This document shows positions 8,788-18,099 of a stretch of DNA of 64,000 nucleotides, in pieces. A program made the translations under genes and the position numbers. The notes beneath the pieces were generated by a model, which saw nothing but the letters and a program-made list of their open reading frames with translations, was not told the origin of the DNA and ran no database searches. This stretch comes from Heliobacterium mobile (GTDB taxonomy: Bacteria > Bacillota > Desulfitobacteriia > Heliobacteriales > Heliobacteriaceae): positions 1 through 64,000 of the forward strand of contig NZ_WNKU01000013.1 of assembly GCF_009720735.1 (NCBI RefSeq). The letters run 5' to 3'. Within the stretch, counting starts at the first letter, position 1, and every line of letters starts with the position of its first letter.

Positions 8788-10086
8788 TTATGGCTTTTTG
8801 CGATTCCGCTGGAAGAACCGTTGGGTCCAGCGCCTCCACAAGTTTCTGAAAAGCCCGACTCCCTCAAACCGAATCAACGGCGGATCTTCTGGATCAGGTA
8901 CGGGAACCAGTCCGAGCGATTCATTCCATCCTTTCATCGCGGTCGTCCTTTTCCAGAACCCTCCGGTCCCACCGGGCAGAAATTCCATCTCCACCTGTGC
9001 CGGCGACCAGGAAAGCGAGATGGCCAGATCTCTGCGGGAACGCACGGGAAGGCCGTTGACGCTGCCTAAGAGATCTCCGGCTCGAAGGCCCGCCTTTTCA
9101 GCTGGAGAGCCATCGCCTACATCGAGGATCTTCAGACCCCTCGGGGAGGCCACATAGAGGGGAGTGCCCTGCATCTCACGCCGCTTCGTCCAGAGAATCA
9201 ATGCCTCATGGCCGAGGGGCCCAAAAAGGGCTGGCAGCAGGGACAGTATGGGCATATGGGAAGCCAGCACAACCAAGGTGAGCAGAATCAAGCTGTAACC
9301 GGCCAGCATCAGAGACGATCGCCGGCAATGAACTCGGGGCTGGCGAACGAGAGCCAGGTCACCATAGCCGAGTAACGCCACTAAGGGCAATGGGCTGAGC
9401 ACCACCGATTCCACAGCCGGATTGTAGGGGATGTCTGGAGGGGTGATCAGAGGCCACCAACCGGGCGTAGAGATCTCTTGAAAAGGAATTCCACTGTTAT
9501 GGGGGATCGCGACCATCGTCAATACGACCAAGGGAATCGGCCAAAAGCTTTGTAGGTGATATCCCCCGACCGTCATTCCCCGGCGATGGGCCACATAAAC
9601 AGGTAAACTGTCCCGGTGGCCCGACAAAAACATCAGAACGGCCTCAACGAGATGCAAGATGGCCACGAGCCCCATGATTTGCACGACGCTGACTTCCGTC
9701 CACCCGAAAAGGATCGCCGCCAGGGAGATGACTCCTCCGGCATAGGCGTAACACATATACCGGGTGTTGATCAAAGCCAGTGCGATGGCGACAGGCAAGA
9801 GATAAAGAAAACCAGATTCAACGATGGTGATCCCAAAGAGAATCATCAAGAAGGACCCGATGAATCCGCCCACCAGACCATACATCGCTGACGAAAGGAC
9901 AGAAGGCCAGACACTTTCCGGTTTTACTTGAAACAGATCTGATTTCATCCGCAGTTGACGCCGGTAAAGGAGCGCAATGATCAAAAGGAATACCCAAAAA
10001 GTTGGGTATTCCAGAGGGTAGAGCAGCAGTATTTCAAAACCTTGGATGATCGTATTCAGAAGGTCCCATCCATTGAAGTCGACCAT
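8788..10086 (-). CDS. polytopic membrane protein with C-terminal PDZ domain (MinJ-like)
   Basis: 432 residues. About eight hydrophobic segments fill residues 15-300. A PDZ domain follows (about 315-385), recognisable from LDVGDGSPAEKAGLRAGDLL and VNGLPVRSRRDL, then a basic C-terminal tail (RNRKKP). The architecture matches Bacillus MinJ, which links DivIVA to MinCD at the septum and poles. In Bacillus minJ also lies beside the Ctp protease gene, as here. It is the last gene of the ftsE-ftsX-M23-ctp block and starts 34 bases after ctp. I am fairly sure of the family layout but not of a Min function; a PDZ-dependent role with the neighbouring protease is equally possible. Confidence 0.7.
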   Translation of the reverse strand: MVDFNGWDLLNTIIQGFEILLLYPLEYPTFWVFLLIIALLYRRQLRMKSDLFQVKPESVWPSVLSSAMYGLVGGFIGSFLMILFGITIVESGFLYLLPVAIALALINTRYMCYAYAGGVISLAAILFGWTEVSVVQIMGLVAILHLVEAVLMFLSGHRDSLPVYVAHRRGMTVGGYHLQSFWPIPLVVLTMVAIPHNSGIPFQEISTPGWWPLITPPDIPYNPAVESVVLSPLPLVALLGYGDLALVRQPRVHCRRSSLMLAGYSLILLTLVVLASHMPILSLLPALFGPLGHEALILWTKRREMQGTPLYVASPRGLKILDVGDGSPAEKAGLRAGDLLGSVNGLPVRSRRDLAISLSWSPAQVEMEFLPGGTGGFWKRTTAMKGWNESLGLVPVPDPEDPPLIRFEGVGLFRNLWRRWTQRFFQRNRKKP

Positions 10087-10120
10087 AGTTAAGCCAGCCT
10101 TTTTCCGTAATCAGGTCACC

Positions 10121-11326
10121 TTATCTCATCAACGAACGAACAACCTCGACGCCTTTATTAAAGACGGAATCGTTATCTTCGGCGCCGGTCACATGGGGAG
10201 TTTCATTCTTCTCCGGCTCCACTTTGAAATCCGGTTCGATACCTATTTTATGAATATCGTTGCCTTTCGGGGTCAAGTATTTCGCCGTCGTCAACTTGAC
10301 GGCAGCACCGCCATCCAAGGGGATCACCGACTGGACAATGCCTTTGCCAAAGCTCTTCGATCCGATCATAGTGCCGGTGCCATAGTCTTTAATCGCGCCG
10401 GCGACGATCTCCGAAGCGCTCGCGGAACCGCCGTTGATCAGTACGGCCAGCGGGAGCATGACTTGGTTGCGGGTCGATTGGTAAACTTCTGTTTCTCCGT
10501 CGCGGTTGACCACCTTGACGACAGGACCTTGGGGGACAAAGTTAGAGGCGATGTCTACAGCCGATTCCAATTCACCGCCGGGGTTATCGCGCAGGTCAAG
10601 GATGATGCCTTTCACATGCTGATCTTGGAATGCCCGGATCGCTTTGTCGACTTCCGCAGCCGCTGTTTTGTTGAATTGAGTGATGCGCAATACACCGATG
10701 CGGTTATCCCCTTTGGCCAGCTCAGCCGTTACGACAGGGATGTTCACTTTCTCACGAGGCACTGTGAATTCGAGGAAGTTTTTCGTGTTCTCGCGGAACA
10801 CGGTCAAATTAACATTCGAGCCTTCGGGGCCTTTGATTTTCGACACGGCCAGATCCACATCCATATTGGCCACTTCTTCTCCGTCAACCTTGACGATGAC
10901 GTCGCCCGCTTTAATGCCGACCCGTTCTGCCGGTCCACCTTTGATAGGCGAAACGACGACGATCTTATTTTGATCTTTTTTGCTGACGTAAACTCCAATA
11001 CCGCTAAAACTTCCCTGGATTTGATCAAAGAGCTGCTTGTATTCGTCCGGTTCCAGATACGTTGAATAGGGGTCTTTTAAGGAGGCAACCATGCCCTTCA
11101 TGGCCCCGTCCACGAGGGTGGAAAAAGAGGTCGGTTCCAAATATTCGCTCGTCACCAGCCGGACGACGTTAATGAGACGGCCCAGATGTTGATAGTTCCC
11201 TATCACCGCCACAGCCAGGGAAGCTGTTGTCAATACGCTGACGATGATGACCAGGGCTGCGGCGATGACAAGCCCTCTACGACGACCAGCCAATGAATTC
11301 AACCACCTTATTCCAAAATGAGCCAC
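10121..11326 (-). CDS. ctpA: carboxy-terminal processing protease (CtpA/CtpB, S41)
   Basis: Up to 401 residues. An N-terminal membrane anchor (about 18-45) is followed by a PDZ domain (about 100-185, GGPAERVGIKAGDVIVKVDG) and an S41 tail-specific protease domain. The catalytic serine is in NGGSASASEI and the general-base lysine in SFGKGIVQ. It acts outside the membrane, cutting C-termini of peptidoglycan hydrolases or signalling proteins. Start uncertain: GTG 11326 is the longest; TTG 11293, with AAGGTGG 9 bases upstream, fits ribosome binding better and would shorten the N-terminus by 11 residues. It lies between the M23 peptidase and the MinJ-like gene, an arrangement common in Firmicutes. 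Confidence 0.93.
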   Translation of the reverse strand: MAHFGIRWLNSLAGRRRGLVIAAALVIIVSVLTTASLAVAVIGNYQHLGRLINVVRLVTSEYLEPTSFSTLVDGAMKGMVASLKDPYSTYLEPDEYKQLFDQIQGSFSGIGVYVSKKDQNKIVVVSPIKGGPAERVGIKAGDVIVKVDGEEVANMDVDLAVSKIKGPEGSNVNLTVFRENTKNFLEFTVPREKVNIPVVTAELAKGDNRIGVLRITQFNKTAAAEVDKAIRAFQDQHVKGIILDLRDNPGGELESAVDIASNFVPQGPVVKVVNRDGETEVYQSTRNQVMLPLAVLINGGSASASEIVAGAIKDYGTGTMIGSKSFGKGIVQSVIPLDGGAAVKLTTAKYLTPKGNDIHKIGIEPDFKVEPEKNETPHVTGAEDNDSVFNKGVEVVRSLMR

Positions 11327-11454
11327 GCAAAAAAATCTGTTCCTCTAAACTCTATACGCTTTTAAGACTAGATATACAACCAGTTAGGTTTAAATCATTT
11401 TACTCTACGGGAAATCCAAATCGATTTTTCCTTACTTCGTTACCGTTCAGGCAA

Positions 11455-12627
11455 TTATCCCCCGATGTACCCCATCGGGTTAGTATGAGATCCGTTTATC
11501 CGGACTTCATAGTGCAAGTGCGGTCCCGTGCTCAATCCCGTCGATCCTACCTTACCGATAAAATCGCCTTTTTGGACAGTTTGTCCTTCCGAGACACCAA
11601 GAGAAGACATATGCCCATAGAGCGTCGTAATTCCGCCGCCGTGATCGATGACCACACAGTTTCCGTAGGCATAGTCATAACCAGCGACGATGACGACACC
11701 GCTGTTCGTCGCCAGAATGGACGCGCCGGCAGGAGCACCAAGGTCAACACCCGTATGATAGCTGTTTTTCTTTCTCACTGGGTGGTATCGCGGCCCGTAG
11801 GAAGATGTAACAGGAGCATAGTTTTCCAAGGGATAACCCCAAGTTCCTTGGGTCATACTGGGGCGGTTCGTTTTGCTCTGCAAGCTGCGAATTCTCGCTT
11901 CCAACCGTTGCGATGCAGCCTCTTCCGCATCGAGCATTTCAGCGATACTATCTTTTTGTTCACGTACTTGTGCGAGGACAACCTTTTGTTCCTCATTCTG
12001 AGCCGCTAAGCGGGACCGTTGTTCTTCCATACGAGCCTTGATCTGGGCCAGTTCTTGTCTACGAAGTTCCAAATCGGCTTTGCGAGCTTCAATCGTCTTC
12101 TGTTCCGCTTCAATCTCATGAATCAATTGAGCATCCCGTTGAACGACCTTTTCCATCAGGTCCATGCGGGTTAAAAAGTCGGTGATGCTGTTCGCCTGCA
12201 GCACCACTTCCAGGTAAGAGACGTTCCCGTTAATATAGATATCTTTCATGCGGGCCTTGAGGAGATCCAGTTGAGTTCCTTGGCGCTTTTGGGCTTCAGC
12301 GATCTCCTTCTGAGCCTGCTGAATGGCTGTTTCTACATTTCGCGTCTGACTGTTCAGGTCATTGATGGCCATTTGGGTATTGTTCATTTCCCGGTTGACC
12401 GTCGATAGTTTCCCGAGAACACTGTTTTCCTGCTGGACCTTTTCGCGCAGTTCCCGGCGGGTGTTTTCGATGTTGGCCTGCCGCTGCTGCAGTTCCTGCT
12501 GGGCATCTTCCAACTGGTCTGCCGACGCCGCTTTGATAGGAATCGTCTGAGCGCTGTAGATAAAAAGCCCCGATAAACAGGCTATCGCTACTCCCCCCAG
12601 CACCAGACGGGATAGGTTTTGCTTCAA
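11455..12627 (-). CDS. murein hydrolase activator / M23 peptidase with coiled coil (EnvC-like)
   Basis: 390 residues. An N-terminal signal or membrane anchor (about 7-27) is followed by a long coiled coil (about 35-250) and a C-terminal LytM/M23 domain. In the domain HTGVDLGAPAG carries the first zinc ligands, and GPHLHYEVRING carries the HxH motif, so the domain looks catalytically intact, unlike activator-only EnvC. It is placed directly after ftsX, whose extracellular loop controls such coiled-coil hydrolases in Bacillus (CwlO) and Gram-negatives (EnvC). Start: TTG 12627 with AAGGAG 8 bases upstream; GTG 12636 overlaps that ribosome site and is unlikely. Confidence 0.9.
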   Translation of the reverse strand: MKQNLSRLVLGGVAIACLSGLFIYSAQTIPIKAASADQLEDAQQELQQRQANIENTRRELREKVQQENSVLGKLSTVNREMNNTQMAINDLNSQTRNVETAIQQAQKEIAEAQKRQGTQLDLLKARMKDIYINGNVSYLEVVLQANSITDFLTRMDLMEKVVQRDAQLIHEIEAEQKTIEARKADLELRRQELAQIKARMEEQRSRLAAQNEEQKVVLAQVREQKDSIAEMLDAEEAASQRLEARIRSLQSKTNRPSMTQGTWGYPLENYAPVTSSYGPRYHPVRKKNSYHTGVDLGAPAGASILATNSGVVIVAGYDYAYGNCVVIDHGGGITTLYGHMSSLGVSEGQTVQKGDFIGKVGSTGLSTGPHLHYEVRINGSHTNPMGYIGG

Positions 12628-12655
12628 AGGAGCCACTCCTTTTTGCCTGGAGTCA

Positions 12656-13543
12656 TCATACTTTCAAAAACTTCCGCAAGGAAATGACACTGCCCATGGC
12701 ACCAATGAGGATACCGGTTCCCATGACGATCTCAAAGATGGTCATCAGGAAAGAGGCATCTGAGCGCAGCGGCACAAAAGGCAGGGACGATTCTACATAG
12801 GTCGTGACCGGCGCATAGATGCCGTAAAGCAATCCAACGGCGATGAGGGAGCCAAAGAGGCCCAAAAAGGTCCCCTCCAGCAAAAAAGGCCAGCGAATAA
12901 ACCAGTTGGTTGCACCGACGAATTTCATGATGTTGATCTCTTTACGCCTGGCAAAGACCGTTAACCGGATGGTCGTAGAGATTAAAAAAACCGATGCGGC
13001 CCCGATCAGGAACATGATCGACAAGCCGACCATGCGGATCCACTCGGTCAGACTGAGCAATTTCTCGACGAACCCCTGACCGTAGCGAACTTTTTCTACG
13101 CCGGGATACTTGTTGAATTCTTCGGCCAGGCTACTCACATCGTTGGGATCTTTCGCTTTCACCCGGTACATATCGGGAAATGGGTTTGCATCCCCCAAGG
13201 CTTTGAACATATCGCTGCGGTCACCGAGTTGCTTTTTCATGGTCGCCATCGCTTCGTTCTTAGAAACAAAAGTGACCTCGTTGACTTTGCTATGACTGCG
13301 GAGTTTATCCCCCACGGCTTGGATCTGCTTGGCATCAATATCGGTGCGCATGGCAACCAAAACTTCCAGTTCCGATTCCATCGTCGTCACCAGATTATTG
13401 GAGTTCATCACCAAAAGCAGCGAAATCCCTAAGATCAGCAGGGAAATAGCTACCGTCGAGATGGATGCGATACTCATCCAACCGTTTTTCCAAAGCGAAC
13501 GGAAGGACTCCCGAAAAAAATAGCCTACGGTGCGCATTCTCAT
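12656..13543 (-). CDS. ftsX: cell-division ABC transporter permease FtsX
   Basis: 295 residues. The first membrane segment is at about 20-45, a large extracellular loop spans about 50-170, and three further segments follow (about 175-200, 225-250, 268-290). The N-terminal YFFRESFRSLWKNGWMS and mid-protein TTIRLTVFARRKEI segments are typical of FtsX. It works with FtsE to pass ATP-driven motion to cell-wall hydrolases outside the membrane; the next gene is the likely target. Its ATG overlaps the ftsE stop by 4 bases (ATGA), showing translational coupling. Confidence 0.95.
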   Translation of the reverse strand: MRMRTVGYFFRESFRSLWKNGWMSIASISTVAISLLILGISLLLVMNSNNLVTTMESELEVLVAMRTDIDAKQIQAVGDKLRSHSKVNEVTFVSKNEAMATMKKQLGDRSDMFKALGDANPFPDMYRVKAKDPNDVSSLAEEFNKYPGVEKVRYGQGFVEKLLSLTEWIRMVGLSIMFLIGAASVFLISTTIRLTVFARRKEINIMKFVGATNWFIRWPFLLEGTFLGLFGSLIAVGLLYGIYAPVTTYVESSLPFVPLRSDASFLMTIFEIVMGTGILIGAMGSVISLRKFLKV

Positions 13544-14343
13544 CGCAGGGCACCCCGTTCCTGCAGGGAATAAAGGCTCTGTGAATTGTTACCGGGTAGA
13601 ACGGTACCTCCCGGTTGGATATATCCACCTTGAGCTAAGGAACCCGGTAGAGAAGCGCTCGACCCCTGTTCGTAGCTGCCCCGCTCTTCGTCGCGGACGA
13701 TGCGCCCATTTTCCAGGGCAATGACTCTGCGTCGCAGGCTGTCGACGATATCCTTGGCATGGGTAGCCATGATGATCGTCGTACCGCGGCGGTTGATTTC
13801 CAAGAGCAGGTTCATAATTTCCGTGGCCGTCTCCGGGTCGAGGTTTCCCGTTGGTTCGTCAGCGATGATCAACATCGGTTCGTTGACGATGGCCCGGGCG
13901 ATCGATACGCGCTGCTGTTCTCCACCAGATAATTGGTGGGGCATGAGGTTACCTTTTTTACCGAGTCCCACCATCTCCAACACCTGCGGTACGCGCTGGC
14001 GGATTCGCTTCGTCGGTGCTTCGACGATCTCCATGGCAAAAGCGATGTTGTCATATACAGTCTTATTTGGCAACAGACGAAAATCTTGAAAGACGACGCC
14101 GATTTGCCGGCGCAGGTAAGGAACCTCTCGTTCACGCATGCGGACGAGAGACTTTCCGTCAAAAAGAATTTGGCCGCGAGTCGGCGCTTCTTCGCGAAAG
14201 ATCAATTTGATAAAGGTCGACTTTCCTGCTCCCGAAGGACCGACAAGAAAGACGAAACTTCCCTTTTGTATACGAACGTTTACGTCTACAAGGGCCTTTA
14301 CCTCATTGGAATACGTTTTTGAGACGTTAAACATCTGTATCAT
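13540..14343 (-). CDS. ftsE: cell-division ATP-binding protein FtsE
   Basis: 267 residues. Walker A is GPSGAGKST, the signature LSGGEQQRVSIARA, and Walker B IIADEPTGNLDPET; the H-loop region follows. It is the ATPase partner of FtsX. After the core ends (near RRRVIALENGRIVRDEERG) there is a Gly/Ser/Pro-rich tail of about 45 residues not found in the usual 228-residue FtsE. Start: ATG 14343 (MIQMFNVSKTYS) gives the normal N-terminus; the frame continues upstream to 14403 but the extra residues match nothing in the family. A large inverted repeat lies upstream at 14462-14520. Confidence 0.95.
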   Translation of the reverse strand: MIQMFNVSKTYSNEVKALVDVNVRIQKGSFVFLVGPSGAGKSTFIKLIFREEAPTRGQILFDGKSLVRMREREVPYLRRQIGVVFQDFRLLPNKTVYDNIAFAMEIVEAPTKRIRQRVPQVLEMVGLGKKGNLMPHQLSGGEQQRVSIARAIVNEPMLIIADEPTGNLDPETATEIMNLLLEINRRGTTIIMATHAKDIVDSLRRRVIALENGRIVRDEERGSYEQGSSASLPGSLAQGGYIQPGGTVLPGNNSQSLYSLQERGALR

Positions 14344-14461
14344 AAAAATAACAACCCCCATCAGGAGGTTGTTCGACAAAAAGATTCTATATCCTTTTTC
14401 CAATTTCGAGAAAATAGTGGGATTTGGCGGTCTGTGTACGTTAAGGACAACTTTTTGGCAA

Positions 14462-14520
14462 ATCGGGGTGTAATGACTCCGTTCCGCCCAAAAGGCTCAC
14501 TTCGTCATTACACCCCTGAT
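14462..14520. repeat. 13-bp-plus inverted repeat between transketolase and ftsE
   Basis: GGGGTGTAATGAC and GTCATTACACCCC are perfect inverted copies separated by about 27 bases, flanked by ATC/GAT. There is no U-run on the minus strand, so it is not a standard terminator. It lies 38 bases beyond the transketolase C-subunit stop and about 120 bases upstream of ftsE. It could be a transcript-stabilising hairpin, a factor-dependent terminator or an operator; the sequence does not decide. Confidence 0.6.
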
Positions 14521-14557
14521 TCTACAATTATGTGTATTCGCCCTGTTGTACGCGTTG

Positions 14558-15496
14558 TTATTTTTTTCGACTAACGGCTTTTTTCGCTGCTGCGACGAGA
14601 GCCTCTTTGGTCAGGCCGTATTTTTCAAAGAGTTCATTTGGTTTACCCGATTCGCCGAAGGTATCCTTTAGGCCAACCCGTTCCAGCGGTGCCGGGCAGT
14701 GTTCGGCGAGTACTTCAGCGACGGCAGAACCGAGGCCGCCGATGATGGAGTGTTCTTCCGCTGTGACGACAGCACCGGTCCGTTGAACGCTCGCACCGAT
14801 CGCCTCTGCGTCGATCGGTTTCATGGTGTGAATATTGAGCACTTCCGCCTCAATGCCTTCAGCGCTCAACAGTTCTGCCGCTTCCATCGCCATCGCGACC
14901 ATCAAGCCGGTGGCGATAAAGGTCACATCCTTGCCAGAGCGAAGGGTTACCGCTTTACCCCATTCGAAGCGATAGTTCTCATCGTACAAGACCGGCACAG
15001 CAAGCCGGCCCAAACGGATGTAGACAGGCCCTGAGTATGAGGCTGCCCAGCGGATGACTGCTTCCGTCTCGATGCCATCTGCAGGGACGACGACGGTCAT
15101 GTTGGGGATAGCCCGCATGAGGGCGATGTCTTCCACGGTCTGGTGGGAGGCGCCATCTTCCCCGACGGAAATCCCCGCATGGGTAGCGGCGATTTTGACG
15201 TTCAGTTTGGGGTAAGCGACAGAGTTGCGTATCTGTTCAAAGGCTCTCCCAGTGGCGAACATGGCAAAGGTGCTGGCAAAGGGGATTTTGCCGGCCGCAG
15301 CCAGACCGGCAGACACGCCGATAAGGTTTTGTTCGGCAATACCCATATCGAAAAACCGTTCCGGATATACTTTGGCAAAGTCAATCGTTTTGGTCGATTT
15401 GGCCAAATCAGCATCAAGTACGACGATGTCCTGGTTTTCGCCGCCCAGTTGGGCCAGGGCGCGTCCGTAGGCATCGCGGGTAGCGATTTTCGTCAT
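14558..15496 (-). CDS. transketolase, C-terminal subunit
   Basis: 312 residues covering the pyrimidine-binding and C-terminal domains. FDMGIAEQNLIGVSAGLA carries the glutamate that activates thiamine diphosphate, and HAGISVGEDGASHQTVEDIA is the conserved loop. With the N-terminal subunit encoded 13 bases upstream it makes a two-piece transketolase moving two-carbon units between sugar phosphates in the pentose phosphate pathway. GGGAGGT lies 8 bases before ATG 15496. Such splits are common in Clostridia and archaea. Synthesis of a 1-deoxyxylulose- or seven-carbon-type product cannot be ruled out. Confidence 0.92.
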   Translation of the reverse strand: MTKIATRDAYGRALAQLGGENQDIVVLDADLAKSTKTIDFAKVYPERFFDMGIAEQNLIGVSAGLAAAGKIPFASTFAMFATGRAFEQIRNSVAYPKLNVKIAATHAGISVGEDGASHQTVEDIALMRAIPNMTVVVPADGIETEAVIRWAASYSGPVYIRLGRLAVPVLYDENYRFEWGKAVTLRSGKDVTFIATGLMVAMAMEAAELLSAEGIEAEVLNIHTMKPIDAEAIGASVQRTGAVVTAEEHSIIGGLGSAVAEVLAEHCPAPLERVGLKDTFGESGKPNELFEKYGLTKEALVAAAKKAVSRKK

Positions 15497-15509
15497 CGAT
15501 GGACCTCCC

Positions 15510-16328
15510 TTATTGCAGTTCCTTCAGCGCTTGTTGGGCTTGTTCGGCATTGGGCGCCGACCCGTGCCATCCCACCTGGTTTTCCATGAAGGAAACGCCT
15601 TTGCCCTTGACGGTGTGGGCCACAATACAGGTAGGTCGTCCTTTCGTCGCCTTCGCTTGTTCGATCGCGTCGAGGATCTGTTCGAAGGAATGGCCGTCGA
15701 TCTCCAGGACGTTCCAGCCGAAAGCTTCGAACTTTTCTTTCACAGGAAGGCATGACATGACTTTTTCTACGGGGCCATCGATCTGGAGCTTGTTGAGGTC
15801 GACAAATGCTGTCAAGCGATCGAGCTTGTAGTGGGCAGCCGCCATAGCTGCTTCCCATACTTGCCCTTCTTGGAGCTCTCCATCACCGAGGACAGCCCAG
15901 ACACGGGCTTCACTCTTGTCCAATTCCAGAGCAAGGGCCATTCCGACGGCAGCTGAGATGCCTTGTCCCAGCGAACCGGTGGACATATCCACACCGGGGA
16001 CTTTCTTCATATCGGGGTGACCTTGCAGAAAATGGCCGGTGCGGCGCAGATTCGGCAGTTCTTCCACCGGAAAGAAGCCTTTTTCAGCGAGGGCCGCATA
16101 GAGGACTGGGGCAGCGTGACCTTTGCTGAGAATGAAACGGTCACGACCAGGCCAACGAGGGTTTTGCGGATCTACACGCATCTCATGGAAAAAGAGCGCA
16201 GTCACTATATCGGCAGCAGACAGCGAACCGCCGGGATGACCGCTGCTGGCCCCGTGGGTCATGGAAATGATGTGGCGCCGGAGCTGCCTGGCGGTCTGTT
16301 CCAGGCGCTGCTGTAACGCTTGTTCCAT
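15510..16328 (-). CDS. transketolase, N-terminal subunit
   Basis: 272 residues with the thiamine-diphosphate-binding domain: [18 protein letters not shown] near the N-terminus and the GDGE...N motif ([16 protein letters not shown], with DLNKLQIDG following). It binds the diphosphate and Mg2+, while the partner subunit completes the active site at the interface. AGGAGGGG lies 11 bases before ATG 16328. It is followed 13 bases later by the C-subunit, so the two are co-translated. Confidence 0.92.
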   Translation of the reverse strand: MEQALQQRLEQTARQLRRHIISMTHGASSGHPGGSLSAADIVTALFFHEMRVDPQNPRWPGRDRFILSKGHAAPVLYAALAEKGFFPVEELPNLRRTGHFLQGHPDMKKVPGVDMSTGSLGQGISAAVGMALALELDKSEARVWAVLGDGELQEGQVWEAAMAAAHYKLDRLTAFVDLNKLQIDGPVEKVMSCLPVKEKFEAFGWNVLEIDGHSFEQILDAIEQAKATKGRPTCIVAHTVKGKGVSFMENQVGWHGSAPNAEQAQQALKELQ

Positions 16329-16403
16329 AATGTTAACATTCCCCTCCTGTAAGACATCCTGTTAATATTCTGCACCTTTCAACCAATTCCCTGCATGAAT
16401 TAG

Positions 16404-17505
16404 TCATTTGGACGCCCAGATCATATAGGCCGACACAAAATCGTCGATCTCACCGTCCATCACGTTATAGACGGCGCCGACTTCGCAATTCGTCCGGTGA
16501 TCCTTGACAAGGTTGTAAGGGTGAAAGACGTAAGAGCGAATTTGGCTGCCAAAGGCGATATCCTGTTGGTCCCCTTTGAGCCGGTTCACTTCGTCGGCTT
16601 GTTCCTGCCGCTGCCGTTCGAAGAGCTTCGCTTGCAACATCCGCATAGCCGTCGCACGGTTTTGAATCTGGGAACGCTCGCTTTGGCAGGCGACGACGAT
16701 GCCGGTCGGTATGTGCGTGATGCGCACGGCTGACTCGGTCTTGTTGACGTGCTGACCACCGGCACCGCTGGCGCGGAAAGTGTCCACTTTTAAGTCTTCC
16801 GAGTTGATCTGGATGTCGATGTCGTCACTCACTTCAGGCAGCACTTCGACAGAGGCAAAAGAAGTGTGACGGCGTCCGGACGCATCGAAGGGCGAGATGC
16901 GTACCAGCCGGTGAACACCCATTTCGCCTTTCAGATAGCCGTAGGCGTTTTCTCCGGAGAAGGACAAGGTCGCCGATTTCATGCCTGCTTCATCGCCGGC
17001 TAAGGAATCTAAGATGTCGACCTTATATCCCTTTTTCTCACCCCAGCGAATGTACATACGCATGAGCATCTCGTTCCAGTCCATAGCCTCAGTACCGCCG
17101 GCACCGGCATGCAGGGTGACGAGGGCATTATTGCGGTCATATGGTCCGTTAAGCAATAACTGAAGGTGCCAACGGTCCAGTTCCGATTGGATCGTCTGGA
17201 TACCTTCCTCAATTTCTTGGAGAATATCGGGGTCTTCCTCTTCCGCTCCCAACTCCCGCAGGACACCGAGATCTTCCCACTTCTGATAGAGATCGAAAAA
17301 GGATTTGACTTTGTCTTTCAATCCCGTCAGTTCCTGCATCGTCTTTTGGGCCTGTTCTTGGTCCTCCCAAAAGGTTGGGTCCGTGATCATCAGCTCTAGT
17401 TCAGCGATCCGCTCTTCCTTGATAGACAAGTCAAAGAGAAGCCCTCAGATCTTCCAGCCCGGTCTCCAAGGCCGTTAATTCCCGTTTTACATCGGAATAT
17501 AACAT
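16404..17505 (-). CDS. prfB: peptide chain release factor 2, with programmed +1 frameshift
   Basis: RF2 recognises UAA/UGA and releases the finished peptide. The main frame (16404-17429) contains the SPF anticodon-like tripeptide (RISPFDASG) and the GGQ catalytic loop (GAGGQHVNKTESA). The true start is ATG 17505: a short frame of 24 codons (MLYSDVKRELTALETGLEDL...) reads into CTT TGA C at about 17431-17436, preceded by an AGGG Shine-Dalgarno-like element. Slipping +1 at CUU continues as DLSIKEERI, giving 366 residues, the normal RF2 length. This is the classic autoregulatory frameshift, since low RF2 makes the UGA slow to terminate. It lies downstream of secA, as in many Firmicutes. Confidence 0.96.
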
Positions 17506-17613
17506 GTAACACCGTTCCCTTATTCAAAGTTACCATCGCTCATATTTTATGAGCAACTATTATGTCGGTTCCATAGCGATGGGATGCAATTGAATGGACG
17601 ATTCCCAATAAAT

Positions 17614-17657
17614 CTTTGAGCGGCATAGATCAGATTATGCTCTAACGCCGCTCAAAG
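17614..17657 (-). terminator. terminator between the coiled-coil gene and prfB
   Basis: CTTTGAGCGGC and GCCGCTCAAAG form an 11-bp stem with a 22-base loop just after the coiled-coil gene stop. On the minus strand it is followed by ATTTATTG, a weak U-tract. It probably separates or dampens secA-side transcription before prfB. Confidence 0.55.
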
Positions 17658-17664
17658 CTAACTT

Positions 17665-18075
17665 TTATTTTGCTTCGCGAATCTCCTTACGAAGCTCATG
17701 GATGTCCGCCTCGTGCCGGTAACCAATTAAGGCAATTCCGGCAACCGTCTTTTCAAGACGGTACAACGAGCCTTCAACTTCATTCATCCGCTCGTTCATT
17801 TTCTTTATTTCTGCTGTGGATGTTTGTAAATTGATTTCAATGGCTCTAGTCACGCTAAAAAGTTCATCTTGTCGCTGCTTTACTCCATTTATCTGATCTT
17901 TAACCCCATTGAGTTCACTTTTAATTCCTTTGACGTCAATTTTAACGCCATCGACATCGCTTTTAACCCCGGTTAGATCACTCTTAATCTCATCGATATC
18001 ACTTTTTATCTCATTGACATCACTCTTGAGGTCCCGTAGTTCAGCCAGGATTTGTAAGAGCAGCTTTTCACTCAT
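17665..18075 (-). CDS. coiled-coil protein of heptad repeats, unknown function
   Basis: 136 residues. Residues about 10-65 are a run of near-perfect heptads of the form IKSDxxx / VKxDVxG, so the N-terminal half should be one long coiled coil. It is followed by a second amphipathic helix region and HEADIHELRKEIREAK at the end. There is no membrane segment or signal. Start: GGGAG lies 9 bases before ATG 18075; the ATG at 18081 is too close to it. It is inserted between secA and prfB, which are usually adjacent, and ends at a terminator. I recognise no named family; a scaffold or oligomerising role is only suggested by the shape. Confidence 0.75.
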   Translation of the reverse strand: MSEKLLLQILAELRDLKSDVNEIKSDIDEIKSDLTGVKSDVDGVKIDVKGIKSELNGVKDQINGVKQRQDELFSVTRAIEINLQTSTAEIKKMNERMNEVEGSLYRLEKTVAGIALIGYRHEADIHELRKEIREAK

Positions 18076-18099
18076 GAACATTCACTCCCTAGAAAAAGC

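Noticed and set aside
10046-11065. Long plus-strand open frame of 339 codons
   Set aside because: It lies opposite ctpA and the end of the MinJ-like gene. Its product has no family features and biased composition, as expected for the shadow of a GC-rich gene.
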